The notes beneath the pieces were generated by a model. That model was given only the letters and a program-made list of their open reading frames with translations. It searched no databases and had not been told where the DNA came from. Of a DNA stretch of 64,000 bases, positions 9,144 through 17,374 are shown in pieces. Each line of letters starts with the position of its first letter. Positions within the stretch are counted from its first letter, which is position 1. The DNA lies in NCBI GenBank assembly GCA_029260755.1, contig JAJDCQ010000173.1, forward strand, positions 1 through 64,000, read 5' to 3'. A program made the translations under genes and the position numbers. The stretch is from Planctomycetota bacterium. GTDB lineage: Bacteria > Planctomycetota > J058 > JAJDCQ01.

Positions 9144-9619
9144 CGGAGCTTCTCCAGGATCTCGTCCTCGTCGAGGGTCCCGAAGTGCTCCTGGATCCTG
9201 AGAATGATGCCGAGGGCGACGCCGAGGGTGGCGACGCCGACGACGATCGCGGTGAGCATGAGGACGTGCGGGAGCGGATTGACGTAGTCATCCGCCTTCG
9301 CGCGTGGGTGATCGGCGTCGCCGTGGCCGCTCGGATCGTGGCCGTCGTCGCCGCCGTGCGTGTCGTCCGCGCCGTGGGTGTCGTCGTCGTGATCGTCGTG
9401 CGTCTCGGCGGCCTCGGCGATCACCACCGGGGCGTGACGGACGATCGGGATGTCGGCGTCGACCTTCGCGGCCGTCGAGATGAAGAAGAGGATCGCCCCC
9501 GTCTGGAAGATCATCATCCCGACGACCTTCCGGATCAGATGGCGCCGCGTCATCATCGCGTAGAGGCCGACCAGCATGAGCGCGGTGAAGACGTAGTAGT
9601 TCAGCAGCTCGAGGGTCAC
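9140..9619 (-). CDS. mnhC: Na+/H+ antiporter subunit C (MnhC/NuoK-like)
   Basis: 159 aa. Three membrane helices typical of MrpC/NuoK (about 6-25, 31-50, 122-143). The family's TAIVVGVATLGVALGI helix is present at the C-terminal end. Between helices 2 and 3 there is an inserted hydrophilic loop of roughly 45 residues extremely rich in His, Asp and Gly, absent from ordinary MrpC of about 110-120 residues. The insertion could bind divalent cations at the membrane face. Co-translated with mnhB and mnhD (4-nt overlaps). Confidence 0.92.
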   Translation of the reverse strand: MTLELLNYYVFTALMLVGLYAMMTRRHLIRKVVGMMIFQTGAILFFISTAAKVDADIPIVRHAPVVIAEAAETHDDHDDDTHGADDTHGGDDGHDPSGHGDADHPRAKADDYVNPLPHVLMLTAIVVGVATLGVALGIILRIQEHFGTLDEDEILEKLR

Positions 9620-10083
9620 GCGCTCGCCTCCACCGGCTGGTCGTCCCGGTCATCGGTGAGGCGAAGGAACATCAGCACCAGGACGCTCGAGACGGTGATC
9701 GCGACGCCGAGCTCGACGAGGAGGATCCCGAGCGACCGGCGCATGTCCGCGCGGTCGTCGAGCGCCGTGATCGCCCCGTAGTCGAGGTAGTCGGCCCCGT
9801 AGAAGAGCGACCAGGCGCCGACGCCCGCGTAGACGAGGACGCCGAGGCCGGCGAGCTTGATGAGGGTCTCCTCGCTCACCATCTCCTCGAGGCGATCGCG
9901 CCCGAGGCCGAGCCCGATCAGGATGTAGCTCGCGGCGATGATCACGCCGCCCTGGAAGCCGCCGCCGGGGCTGTAGTGACCGTGGAAGATCACGTACAGC
10001 CCGAAGAGCTGCACGAGCGGCGCGAGGAGGCGCACGCCCGTCCGGACGATGACCGAGTCGTGGCGGCCGGTGATCCCGATCAC
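9616..10083 (-). CDS. mnhB: Na+/H+ antiporter subunit B (MnhB)
   Basis: 155 aa. The GTG at 10083 is chosen because it overlaps the preceding TGA (GTGA) and begins right before the conserved region VIVRTGVRLLAPLVQLFGLYV. HGHYSPGGGFQGGVI is the hallmark MnhB motif. Four membrane helices follow. Encoded between the DUF4040-type subunit and mnhC. In the Mrp complex MnhB is a small integral subunit that contributes to the cation path. Confidence 0.93.
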   Translation of the reverse strand: MIGITGRHDSVIVRTGVRLLAPLVQLFGLYVIFHGHYSPGGGFQGGVIIAASYILIGLGLGRDRLEEMVSEETLIKLAGLGVLVYAGVGAWSLFYGADYLDYGAITALDDRADMRRSLGILLVELGVAITVSSVLVLMFLRLTDDRDDQPVEASA

Positions 10084-10691
10084 GAGGAGGACTCCTCGTC
10101 GCGAGCGGCGGGCGGCGGGCCGTTCCCCTGGCCGCATCCGACCCCGAGGATGAGGATGCTCGCCATCGCCGCGGTGAAGACGACGCCCGTCTCGAGCATC
10201 GTGTCGTAGCCGCGATAGTCCGCCAGGACCGCCGTGACGATGTTCGGCGTGTGAGCGTCCTCCTCGGCGTGCTCGATGTAGTAGGGCGACACGTTGCGGG
10301 CCGCCGGGCTGTCCTTGGCCCCGATCGCCGGGAGGCGCGGCACCTCATGGCCGTCGACCGTCCGCGTCTCGGACTTCGCCATCAGGAGGACGAGCCCGAG
10401 GCACAGGAGCGCGACGCCGCCGCCGGCCTGAAACCGGCTCGCGCCGGGCTCGACCTCGCGCTCGCCCACGCGACGGAGGGCGGCGAGGACGAAGACGGTC
10501 GAGATCCCGGCGCCGACGACCGCCTCGGTGAACGAGACGTCGACCGCGCCGAGGTTCGCCCAGACGAGCGCCAGGACGAAGCCGAACGCGCCGAGGATCA
10601 CCACCGAGGTGAAGAGCCGCCTGGTCCGGATCGCGAGGATCGCGAGGCCGAGGAGGAAGAGGACGAGGAGCGAGTTGAGATAGAGGCTCAC
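10080..10691 (-). CDS. MrpA C-terminal-like subunit (DUF4040 / MbhD-MbhE type)
   Basis: 203 aa membrane protein. The N-terminal part has three helices with the DUF4040 pattern (LFTSVVILGAFGFVLALVWANLGAVDVSFTEAVVGAG). This corresponds to the C-terminal part of full-length MrpA, or to the stand-alone MbhD of archaeal membrane-bound hydrogenase. After a helix at about 90-105 there is an outside loop rich in charged residues, and then a helix like MbhE or MnhB-N (TGVVFTAAMASILILGVGCG). So the MrpA antiporter part and its DUF4040 tail are separate here, and the large NuoL-like portion is presumably supplied by one of the D-type subunits. 4-nt overlaps on both sides. Confidence 0.85.
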   Translation of the reverse strand: MSLYLNSLLVLFLLGLAILAIRTRRLFTSVVILGAFGFVLALVWANLGAVDVSFTEAVVGAGISTVFVLAALRRVGEREVEPGASRFQAGGGVALLCLGLVLLMAKSETRTVDGHEVPRLPAIGAKDSPAARNVSPYYIEHAEEDAHTPNIVTAVLADYRGYDTMLETGVVFTAAMASILILGVGCGQGNGPPPAARDEESSS

Positions 10692-11080
10692 GAGCCACCG
10701 CCCCCGGCCTCGGGCCGCGTCGAGACCGGCGCGTCGCCGGCCGATTGGATGCGTCCCTCGGTCGTGATCGGGTCGGGGCCGCCGCGCGTCGTGAAGGCGG
10801 CGCGCGCGACGGCGTGCGTCGCGGTCGGGTTGGCGATGAAGTAGAAGGCGATGATGAGCAGCAGCTTCACGACGATCGGGATCGAGGCGACGAGCGAGTC
10901 GGCCGTCGCGACGTGGGCGATCGCGACGGCGGCGAGGACGACGCCGATCCCGAGGGTGTCGCCCATCCCGACCGCGTGCATCCGGGTGTAGAAGTCCGGC
11001 AGGCGGATCACCCCGAGGGTCGCGACGGCGTGGAGGAACACGCCGAACGCCATGACTGCGGCGACGCTCCAGAAGATCAC
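10688..11080 (-). CDS. mnhG: Na+/H+ antiporter subunit G (MnhG)
   Basis: 130 aa. The GTG at 11080 overlaps the mnhF stop (GTGA), and the protein starts directly with the first helix. The family signature GVIRLPDFYTRMHAVG is present at about 24-40, with three helices in all, followed by a hydrophilic tail of about 40 residues. MnhG is a small membrane subunit required for assembly of Mrp complexes. Confidence 0.92.
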   Translation of the reverse strand: MIFWSVAAVMAFGVFLHAVATLGVIRLPDFYTRMHAVGMGDTLGIGVVLAAVAIAHVATADSLVASIPIVVKLLLIIAFYFIANPTATHAVARAAFTTRGGPDPITTEGRIQSAGDAPVSTRPEAGGGGS

Positions 11081-11394
11081 GGGCTTCCCGCCCCCGGAGC
11101 GCTCGCGGCGGAGGCTCCTTCGTCCTCCTCGGCCTCCTCGAAGTACTTCGCTGCGGCGAGGGTGCCGGTGAAGTTGAGGAGGGCGTAACCGATCGCGATG
11201 TCGACGAACATGTCGAGGCGTCCGTAGACCGAGCCGATCAGGACGAGGATGACGACGGCCTTCGTGCCGACGCCGCCCAGGCCGAGAAGCCGATCGAAGA
11301 CCGTCGGTCCCCGCGCGACGCGGTAGAGGTAGAGAAGCGCCGTCAGGGTGAGGGCGATGGCGCCGACGGAGAAGATGACCTCGAGCTCGCTCAC
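11077..11394 (-). CDS. mnhF: Na+/H+ antiporter subunit F (MnhF)
   Basis: 105 aa, three membrane helices. The conserved RVARGPTVFDRLLGLGGVGTK segment lies between helices 1 and 2, as in MrpF. It overlaps mnhE and mnhG by 4 nt each. Confidence 0.92.
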   Translation of the reverse strand: MSELEVIFSVGAIALTLTALLYLYRVARGPTVFDRLLGLGGVGTKAVVILVLIGSVYGRLDMFVDIAIGYALLNFTGTLAAAKYFEEAEEDEGASAASAPGAGSP

Positions 11395-12077
11395 GATGCG
11401 CCGTCCTCGCCGGGAGGCGACGCCCGGCCGTGGCGCCCGCTGTCGCGCTTCGCGGCCTCCTCGTGCCAGTGCTGGATCTTGAGCGCTTCCTCGGCATCGC
11501 CGAGGTCGAAGGCCGCCTTGACCCGGTCACGCATCACGCCGGTGAGGACGTCGTCGGCCGCCTCCTTCGTGAGCGCGTGGACGACGAACTCGTCGCCGAT
11601 GACGTCGAGGGTGACGGTTCCGGGCGTGAGGGTGATCGAGTTGCCGAGGCTGAGGCGGCCGAGGGCGCTTCCGACGTCCGCTCGGAATCGGATCACGCAG
11701 GGCGAGATCGGGAGGCTCGGATCGAGGATCACCCGGATGACCGCAATGTTCGACAGCAGGATCTGCCAGAGGAGCCAGGCCGCGTATCCCGGCAGCCGGT
11801 GCCACGGGTACGAGAAGACGAACCGGCTGACCTTCTGCCCGTTCCGATCGCGCCGGACGCCGATGAACATGACGCCGTAGGTCAGGAACGTGACGAGGAG
11901 GGCCGAGAAGGCGCCCTGACCGAGGTGGAACGCGTCGCGCTTGTCGGAGAGGAGGACCCAGCAAGCGAAGAGGAAGACGAACAGGGACAGAAACGCGCCG
12001 GCGCCGCCACGAGTCCGGATCGTGGCGAGGCCGCGGTGGGGGCCGGTCATCCTCGACGGATCGGTGGGCTGGGTCAT
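11391..12077 (-). CDS. mnhE: Na+/H+ antiporter subunit E (MnhE), first gene of operon
   Basis: 228 aa. The frame stays open to 12140, but a good promoter (-10 at 12111-12116) lies inside that extension, so the ATG at 12077 is the realistic start; 12050 is an alternative. Helices at about 25-45 and 47-65 are followed by the MnhE soluble region, with the conserved LSLGNSITLTPGTVTLDVIGDEFVVHAL pattern at about 140-170. The C-terminal tail is hydrophilic. This gene begins a run of nine antiporter genes in which every junction overlaps, so the operon is probably translated as a coupled unit. Confidence 0.9.
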   Translation of the reverse strand: MTQPTDPSRMTGPHRGLATIRTRGGAGAFLSLFVFLFACWVLLSDKRDAFHLGQGAFSALLVTFLTYGVMFIGVRRDRNGQKVSRFVFSYPWHRLPGYAAWLLWQILLSNIAVIRVILDPSLPISPCVIRFRADVGSALGRLSLGNSITLTPGTVTLDVIGDEFVVHALTKEAADDVLTGVMRDRVKAAFDLGDAEEALKIQHWHEEAAKRDSGRHGRASPPGEDGAS

Positions 12078-12110
12078 CTCGACTCGGAGGGGGGCCTCGC
12101 GGGGCGCGAC

Positions 12111-12140
12111 AGTATAGGGAGGCCACGAACGCGGCGTCAA
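12111..12140 (-). promoter_or_regulatory. Sigma-70-type promoter of the antiporter operon
   Basis: On the minus strand TTGACG (12140-12135) and TATACT (12116-12111) are separated by 18 nt. Both boxes match the consensus at 5 of 6 positions, striking in such GC-rich DNA. The predicted transcript starts near 12104, giving a leader of about 27 nt to the mnhE ATG at 12077. Confidence 0.7.
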
Positions 12141-12167
12141 CGCGTCCGGACCCGCCGGGGTCGCCCG

Positions 12168-12196
12168 GTGACACGGCGCGCTCGACCGGCTAGAAT
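12168..12196 (+). promoter_or_regulatory. Sigma-70-type promoter of apbE, with Shine-Dalgarno
   Basis: GTGACA (12168-12173) and TAGAAT (12191-12196) are 17 nt apart, each 5/6 to consensus. GGAGGA at 12207-12212 sits 8 nt before the apbE ATG (12221). The two divergent promoters face away from each other with 27 nt between their -35 boxes, so a single regulator could control both. Confidence 0.7.
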
Positions 12197-12220
12197 TCGA
12201 CCCCTCGGAGGAAGCAACCC

Positions 12221-13543
12221 ATGAAGAGCAGTCACGTTCGGAGTCGTCCCCGCCGCCGGCGCACCGCCGGCAAGGTCGACCTCGCCCCGCTCCTCGTCGG
12301 CGGGGCGCTCATCGCGGTCCTCGCCGTCATCGTCGTCGTCGCCAGCCGGAGCGAGTCCGGCGAGCGGGCGGCGAACGCCGCCCAGACCGACCTGATCCCG
12401 ATCGCCGAAGCCCGCGAGCTGATGGGCACGCGGATCGGCGTCGAGGCGCGCGTGAATCCCGTCGGGAAGGTCACCCAGGAGGCAGCCAGGGACGCGGTCG
12501 CCCAGGCCTTCGAGACGCTCGATCGGATGAACGGACTCTTCGGCTGGGAGCGGAGCGAGGTGACCGCGATCAACCTGATCGACGGGAAGGTCGAGCTGCC
12601 GATCTCGCCGGACACGGCGGCCTGCATCGCGGCCGCCGAGGCGTGGCGGGTGAAGACGAACGGGGCGTTCGACATCGGCGTCGGCAGTCTCCGCTCGATC
12701 TGGCAGCGGGCGGCGTCCGACGGTGCGATGCCGAGCGACAAGACGATCAAGGAGGCCCGCGGGACCACGGGCGACAAGTGCTACATCCTCGAGAAGAACG
12801 AGGAGGGCGCCCCGGTCATCAAGCTCCGCAGCAAGAAGGCGATGATCGACGTCGGCGGGATCGCGAAGGGCTACGCCGTCGACCAGGCGATCGCCACCCT
12901 CCGGGCCGCGGGGGTCGTCCACGCCCAGGTGAACGCCGGCGGCGACCTCTACGTCATGGGCGGGCGCGACAGCAAGAACCGGCCGTGGCGGATCGGGATC
13001 CGCGACCCGCGCTACCCCGAGGAGAGCCACGACCACCATCCGCCGGTCGCGATCGTCGAGCTCCGGGACCAGGCGCTCTGCACCTCGGGCGACTACGAGC
13101 AGCGCTACGAGATCGGCGAGGAGAGCTTCACCCACATCATCGATCCGCGGACCGGCCGGCCGGCGAAGCGCGGCGTCGCGAGCGTGAGCGTCATCGCCTC
13201 GACGGCCACCGACGCCGACGCGATCGCGACCGCCCTCTCGGTGATGGGCCCCGACGAGGGGCTGGCCTTCGTCGAGGGGCTCGACGGCATCGACGCCCTG
13301 TTCGTCCTCGTGGAGAAGGGCGAGATCGTGAAGCGGAGCAGCGCCGGGTGGTCCGAGCTCGACATCGAGGTCCACTGGCGCAAGCCGGTCGACGGCGAGG
13401 GCGAGACGGGCGGCGCCGCGGACGACGCAGCGGACGGCGACGGCGACGCGGGCGCCGACCCCGGGCACGACGCCGGCGACGGCGGCGATCACGACGGCCA
13501 CGATCACGGGGACGGAGGCGATCACGACGGTCACGATCACTGA
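12221..13543 (+). CDS. apbE: FAD:protein FMN transferase (ApbE) with His/Asp tail
   Basis: 440 aa. Basic N-terminus, one membrane anchor (about 21-42), then an ApbE domain on the outer face. ApbE transfers FMN from FAD to Thr/Ser of target proteins using Mg2+. Family motifs seen are DVGGIAKGYAVD, NAGGDLYVMGG, LCTSGDYEQRY and THIIDPRTGRPA followed by the TDADAIATAL helix with the metal-binding Asp. The last 50 residues are an extreme D/G/H-rich tail (repeated GDHDGHDH), not part of the family. It is divergent from the antiporter operon; no obvious flavinylation target is seen in that operon, so the functional link is unproven. A perfect 16-nt palindrome (CCGGCGCGCGCGCCGG) lies between its stop and the next gene. 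Confidence 0.92.
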   Translation: MKSSHVRSRPRRRRTAGKVDLAPLLVGGALIAVLAVIVVVASRSESGERAANAAQTDLIPIAEARELMGTRIGVEARVNPVGKVTQEAARDAVAQAFETLDRMNGLFGWERSEVTAINLIDGKVELPISPDTAACIAAAEAWRVKTNGAFDIGVGSLRSIWQRAASDGAMPSDKTIKEARGTTGDKCYILEKNEEGAPVIKLRSKKAMIDVGGIAKGYAVDQAIATLRAAGVVHAQVNAGGDLYVMGGRDSKNRPWRIGIRDPRYPEESHDHHPPVAIVELRDQALCTSGDYEQRYEIGEESFTHIIDPRTGRPAKRGVASVSVIASTATDADAIATALSVMGPDEGLAFVEGLDGIDALFVLVEKGEIVKRSSAGWSELDIEVHWRKPVDGEGETGGAADDAADGDGDAGADPGHDAGDGGDHDGHDHGDGGDHDGHDH

Positions 13544-13582
13544 CCGACCCGGCCGGCGCGCGCGCCGGCGCGGAGCCCTCCG

Positions 13583-16500
13583 GTGAGCGACGAGCTGGTC
13601 CGCCTCATCGAGCGGGTCCGCGAGGCGGCCTCCGACGAGCTCATCGAGGGGCTCGTCGAGGAGGCGGCCGCCCACGGCGGCCCCGCCGTCGCCCCGCTCC
13701 TCGACGTGCTCGAGGCCGGCGGTTCCATCGCGAAGCGGATCGCCGCCCTCACCCTCGGGCAGCTGCGCGAGGCGCGCGCGGTCGAGCCGCTCCGCCGTCT
13801 CCTCGACGACGGCCACGCCCTCGTCCGCCTCGCCGCCGTCGTCGGGCTCGGCCGCCTCCGCGCCCGGGAGGCCCGGGTGGACGTCGCGACCCTGATCGCG
13901 TCCGACGACGCCCGACTCCGGACGGCGGCGGCCGTCGCCCTCGGCGAGATGGAGGTCGAGCCCGAGGACGAGCTCTCCGAGGCGCTCGTCTCGCTCCTCT
14001 CGGACCGCGAGTCCGCCGCCCGACGGGCCGCGGCGTCCGGCCTCATCCGCGCGGGCACATCCGAGGCGATGCGCCCGCTCATCGACGCGTTCGACCGCGA
14101 GAGCGACCCGTGGATCTACGACGAGATGGCGCGGGCGGCCGGCGCCGTCGCGTCGCGGGCCGACCCGGCGACCGTCCGGGCCGCCCTCCGGCCGGTCTCG
14201 CTGACGGTGCGGAAGCGCGTCGAGACGGCGTTGCGCGGCGAGGAGAACGCGGAGCTCGACCCGCTCATCGGCCTGCTGGCCGAGCTGCGCGAGCTGGAGA
14301 TCGACCCGAGCGTCCTCGCCCGCTACGGCGTCGACCTGATCGACCTCGCCCGGCGCGGGCACGCGGGGAGGGCCTACCGGCGCGACGAGGTCGTCGACGC
14401 CGTCCTGAGCCGGCTCGCGGCGGGGCGCGGCCCGCGGAGCGTGATCATCGTCGGGCCGAGCGGCTGCGGGAAGACGGCGATCGTCGACGAGGTCGCCCAC
14501 CGCCTCGTCGCGCCGTCCCCCGAGCTCGGCGACGAGCCGATCATCTCTATCCTCCAGGCGACGACCGGCGAGATCATGCGCGGGACGAAGTGGATGGGCG
14601 AGTGGGAGACGCGCCTCCTCGAGCTCGTCGACGCGATCAAGGCGCCGCGCCGCGCGGTCTGGCACGTCCCCGACGTGGCGAACCTCTCCTCCGCCGGCCA
14701 GGGCGCGCAGCGGAGCCAGAGCTTCGCCGAGGTGCTCCTGCCCTACCTCGAGCGGGGCGAGATCGGCCTGGTCGGCGAGGCGACGCCGGAGGCCTACCGG
14801 AAGGGGATCGAGCCGATCGCGAGCCTCCGACGCCTGTTCCACGTCGTCCGCCTCGAGGCGATGGACCGCGACGAGACCGACGCCGTGATCGAGGCGGTCG
14901 CCGCCGACCTCGGCCGCGGCGAGCCCGACGGGGCGTCGCCGACGCGGCTCTCCGACGGGGCCCGCGAGCGAATCCTCGAGCTCTCGTTCGGCTTCCTCCC
15001 GGGGATCGCGAACCCGGGGAAGGCGGTCGGCCTGACGCATCAGGTGTTCGCCCGATCACGCGAAGAGCGGCGGCTCGCCAGCCTCGGCCTCGAGGAGGCC
15101 GCCGCCGCGCCGGCGACGGTGATCGGCCCGGACCTCGTCACCCGCGCCCTGACCGGCCAGACCGGCCTCCCCGGCTTCCTCGTCGACGACGATCAGCCGC
15201 TCGACGTCGCGAGCACCCACCGCTTCTTCTCCGAGCACGTCCTCGGCCAGGAGGAGGCGGTCCGCGCGATCGTCGATCGAATCACCCTCATCAAGGCCGG
15301 CGTCACCGACCCGACCCGGCCGTTCGGCGTCTTCTTCTTCGTCGGACCGACCGGGGTCGGCAAGACCGAGATCGCGAAGGCGCTCGCCGAGTTCCTCTTC
15401 GGCAGCGCGGACCGGCTGATCCGGTTCGACATGAGCGAGTTCAAGGACGGCCTCAGCTTCGAGAAGCTGATCGGCAACCCGCAGGCGGGCGACCGGAGCG
15501 ACCTCGGCCACGGTCAGCTCACCTCGCGCGTCCGGCAGGAGCCGTTCAGCGTGGTCCTCCTCGACGAGATCGAGAAGGCGCACCCCAACATCTTCGATCT
15601 GTTCCTCCAGGTCTTCGACGACGGACGGCTGACCGACGCGCGCGGCGAGACGGTCGACTTCCGGCAGACCATCATCGTGATGACGTCCAACATCGCGAGC
15701 GACCTCAACCGCGCCTCGCTCGGCTTCATCCCGGGCGCGGACGGCGACGGCGGGTCGCCGCGGACGATCCACGCGCGGATGGAGGAGACGTTCCGGCCCG
15801 AGTTCCTCAACCGCCTCGATCAGGTCGTCGTCTTCCAGCCGCTCGACCTCGACGTCATGCGCAAGATCGCCCAGCGTGAGCTCGGGCGCGTGCTCATGCG
15901 CGGAGGGATCAGCCGGAGGCGCGTGATCGTCGATGTCCACAGCTCGGTCGTCCAGCTCCTGGTCGACCAGGGCTTCCACCCCCAGTACGGGGCGCGCCCG
16001 CTCAAGCGGAAGGTCGAGCAGACCGTCCTCCTGCCGCTCGCGCGACGGCTCCTGAACATCCGGCAGGCCGGGACGCTCGTGACGATCCGGGCCGAGGGCG
16101 GCGGCGTCTCGGTCAGCGTCCGCGAGCCGCGCACCGCCGTCGCCGCCGAGGAGAGCGCGGCCCCGGCGCGACGACGGTCGGCGCGGGGCGAGCCGGCGCG
16201 CGACGAGGTCGTCGCCCTGGCCGGGTCGCTCGGCGACCGGATCGAGAAGCTCGAGGGCTGGGTCGAGGAGCAGGGCATCCCCGGGCGGAAGGAGTCGCTC
16301 CTCAAGCGAACCTGGGAGGTGACCTTCTGGGACGACACCAAGCGCGCCCGCGAGGTGCTCACCGAGATCGACGTCCTCCAGCGCGTGCTCGACGCGCCGC
16401 GCCGGCTGCGCAAGCGCCACGGCGACTTCGAGCGCTTCGCGAAGCGGGTCGGCGACGCGCCCGGGCACCGGACCGAGGTGACCAAGGCGCTCGACTGGGG

Positions 16501-17281
16501 CCAGGAGCTCCGCACCGCCGTCGAGTTCGCCGAGTACGGCGCCAAGTGCCGCGATCCGCGCGACCGGGCGGACGCCTATCTGACGGTCAGCCGGGTCGGC
16601 GACGAGGCGCCGCCCGACGACGACGCCGTGATGATCCACGAGATGCTCATCGCCTGGGCGCGCCGGAAGGGGTTCCGGGTGACGTCCGTCCTCGAGGCGA
16701 CCGACGCCGACAAGCGGTTCACGAGCGCGACGACGCTGGTCGAGGGCTTCTGCGCGACCGGGCTGCTCAAGGGCGAGGCCGGCCTCCACAAGGTCGTCCG
16801 CGGGCGCGACCGCAAGGGCGATCGAAGGACCGATTACGTCCGGGTCGAGGTCGAGCCCTGGGTTCCCGACGAGGTGTTCCCGATCAAGCCGGCCGACCTG
16901 CTCGCGAACGTGCGGTCGATCAAGAAGGCGACCTCGCTCGGCGGGCGAAAGCTCCGGAGCGAGGTGCGCCTGACCCACCGCCCGACCCACCGCACGATCG
17001 AGGGGCGAAGCCTCGAGGCGACCGGTGAGGCGAAGGAGAGCGCCCTGGCGGCCCTCCGGGCGAGGCTCGCCCACGCAGCCGCCGCGGCGGCCAGGGCCGA
17101 GGGGAAGCCCCGGTCGAGCAAGGACGACGACGCCGTCGTCCGGACCTACAACCTCTCCCCGAACCGATGGGTCCGCGACGAGCTCAAGGGCGGAAAGAGC
17201 GGCGACCTGGACGCCGTCCTCGAGGGCGACATCGATCGGTTCATCCGGGATCGGTTGGACCTGCCGGGGGCGGAGGAGTAG
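13583..17281 (+). CDS. HEAT + ClpB-like double AAA+ + release-factor-like fusion protein
   Basis: 1232 aa, GTG start with GGAG upstream. Residues 1-230 are HEAT-like helical repeats. Then come two AAA+ modules of ClpB/ClpA type. AAA1 has Walker A GPSGCGKT (291-298) but Walker B reads HVPDV (D364, V365 in place of the catalytic Glu), and its pore loop is KWMGEW. AAA2 has Walker A GPTGVGKT (588-595), intact LLDEIEKAHP and the ClpB C-domain. From about 870 to the end the protein resembles peptide chain release factor 2: a PCRF-like helical part (WEVTFWDDTKRAREV), GLHKVVRGRD (1067-1076) where RF2 has GVHRLVRKSPF, LGGRK (1119-1123) where RF2 has the catalytic GGQ, and a closing RTYNLSPNRW...VLEGDIDRFI like RF tails. 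The stop-codon-reading SPF and GGQ motifs are thus both lost. I infer an ATP-driven unfoldase with a ribosome- or tRNA-site-shaped module; the function is unknown. Confidence 0.85.
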   Translation: MSDELVRLIERVREAASDELIEGLVEEAAAHGGPAVAPLLDVLEAGGSIAKRIAALTLGQLREARAVEPLRRLLDDGHALVRLAAVVGLGRLRAREARVDVATLIASDDARLRTAAAVALGEMEVEPEDELSEALVSLLSDRESAARRAAASGLIRAGTSEAMRPLIDAFDRESDPWIYDEMARAAGAVASRADPATVRAALRPVSLTVRKRVETALRGEENAELDPLIGLLAELRELEIDPSVLARYGVDLIDLARRGHAGRAYRRDEVVDAVLSRLAAGRGPRSVIIVGPSGCGKTAIVDEVAHRLVAPSPELGDEPIISILQATTGEIMRGTKWMGEWETRLLELVDAIKAPRRAVWHVPDVANLSSAGQGAQRSQSFAEVLLPYLERGEIGLVGEATPEAYRKGIEPIASLRRLFHVVRLEAMDRDETDAVIEAVAADLGRGEPDGASPTRLSDGARERILELSFGFLPGIANPGKAVGLTHQVFARSREERRLASLGLEEAAAAPATVIGPDLVTRALTGQTGLPGFLVDDDQPLDVASTHRFFSEHVLGQEEAVRAIVDRITLIKAGVTDPTRPFGVFFFVGPTGVGKTEIAKALAEFLFGSADRLIRFDMSEFKDGLSFEKLIGNPQAGDRSDLGHGQLTSRVRQEPFSVVLLDEIEKAHPNIFDLFLQVFDDGRLTDARGETVDFRQTIIVMTSNIASDLNRASLGFIPGADGDGGSPRTIHARMEETFRPEFLNRLDQVVVFQPLDLDVMRKIAQRELGRVLMRGGISRRRVIVDVHSSVVQLLVDQGFHPQYGARPLKRKVEQTVLLPLARRLLNIRQAGTLVTIRAEGGGVSVSVREPRTAVAAEESAAPARRRSARGEPARDEVVALAGSLGDRIEKLEGWVEEQGIPGRKESLLKRTWEVTFWDDTKRAREVLTEIDVLQRVLDAPRRLRKRHGDFERFAKRVGDAPGHRTEVTKALDWGQELRTAVEFAEYGAKCRDPRDRADAYLTVSRVGDEAPPDDDAVMIHEMLIAWARRKGFRVTSVLEATDADKRFTSATTLVEGFCATGLLKGEAGLHKVVRGRDRKGDRRTDYVRVEVEPWVPDEVFPIKPADLLANVRSIKKATSLGGRKLRSEVRLTHRPTHRTIEGRSLEATGEAKESALAALRARLAHAAAAAARAEGKPRSSKDDDAVVRTYNLSPNRWVRDELKGGKSGDLDAVLEGDIDRFIRDRLDLPGAEE

Positions 17282-17374
17282 GCGGGGAATACCGTCGGGG
17301 CTCCATGAGCGAGCTCGCGGTCGATACGGTTCCTGGATACGGGTCCGCAACCAACCCGGAGCCAGCAGCGCGCC

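Noticed and set aside
12077..12140. Longer mnhE starting at TTG 12140
   Set aside because: The start would sit on the -35 box of the operon's own promoter, so the transcript could not include it.
12137..15040. Long minus-strand frame opposite apbE and the ClpB-like gene
   Set aside because: Antisense shadow; sequence is Asp/Arg/Gly repetitive without any motif, and both plus-strand genes are certain.
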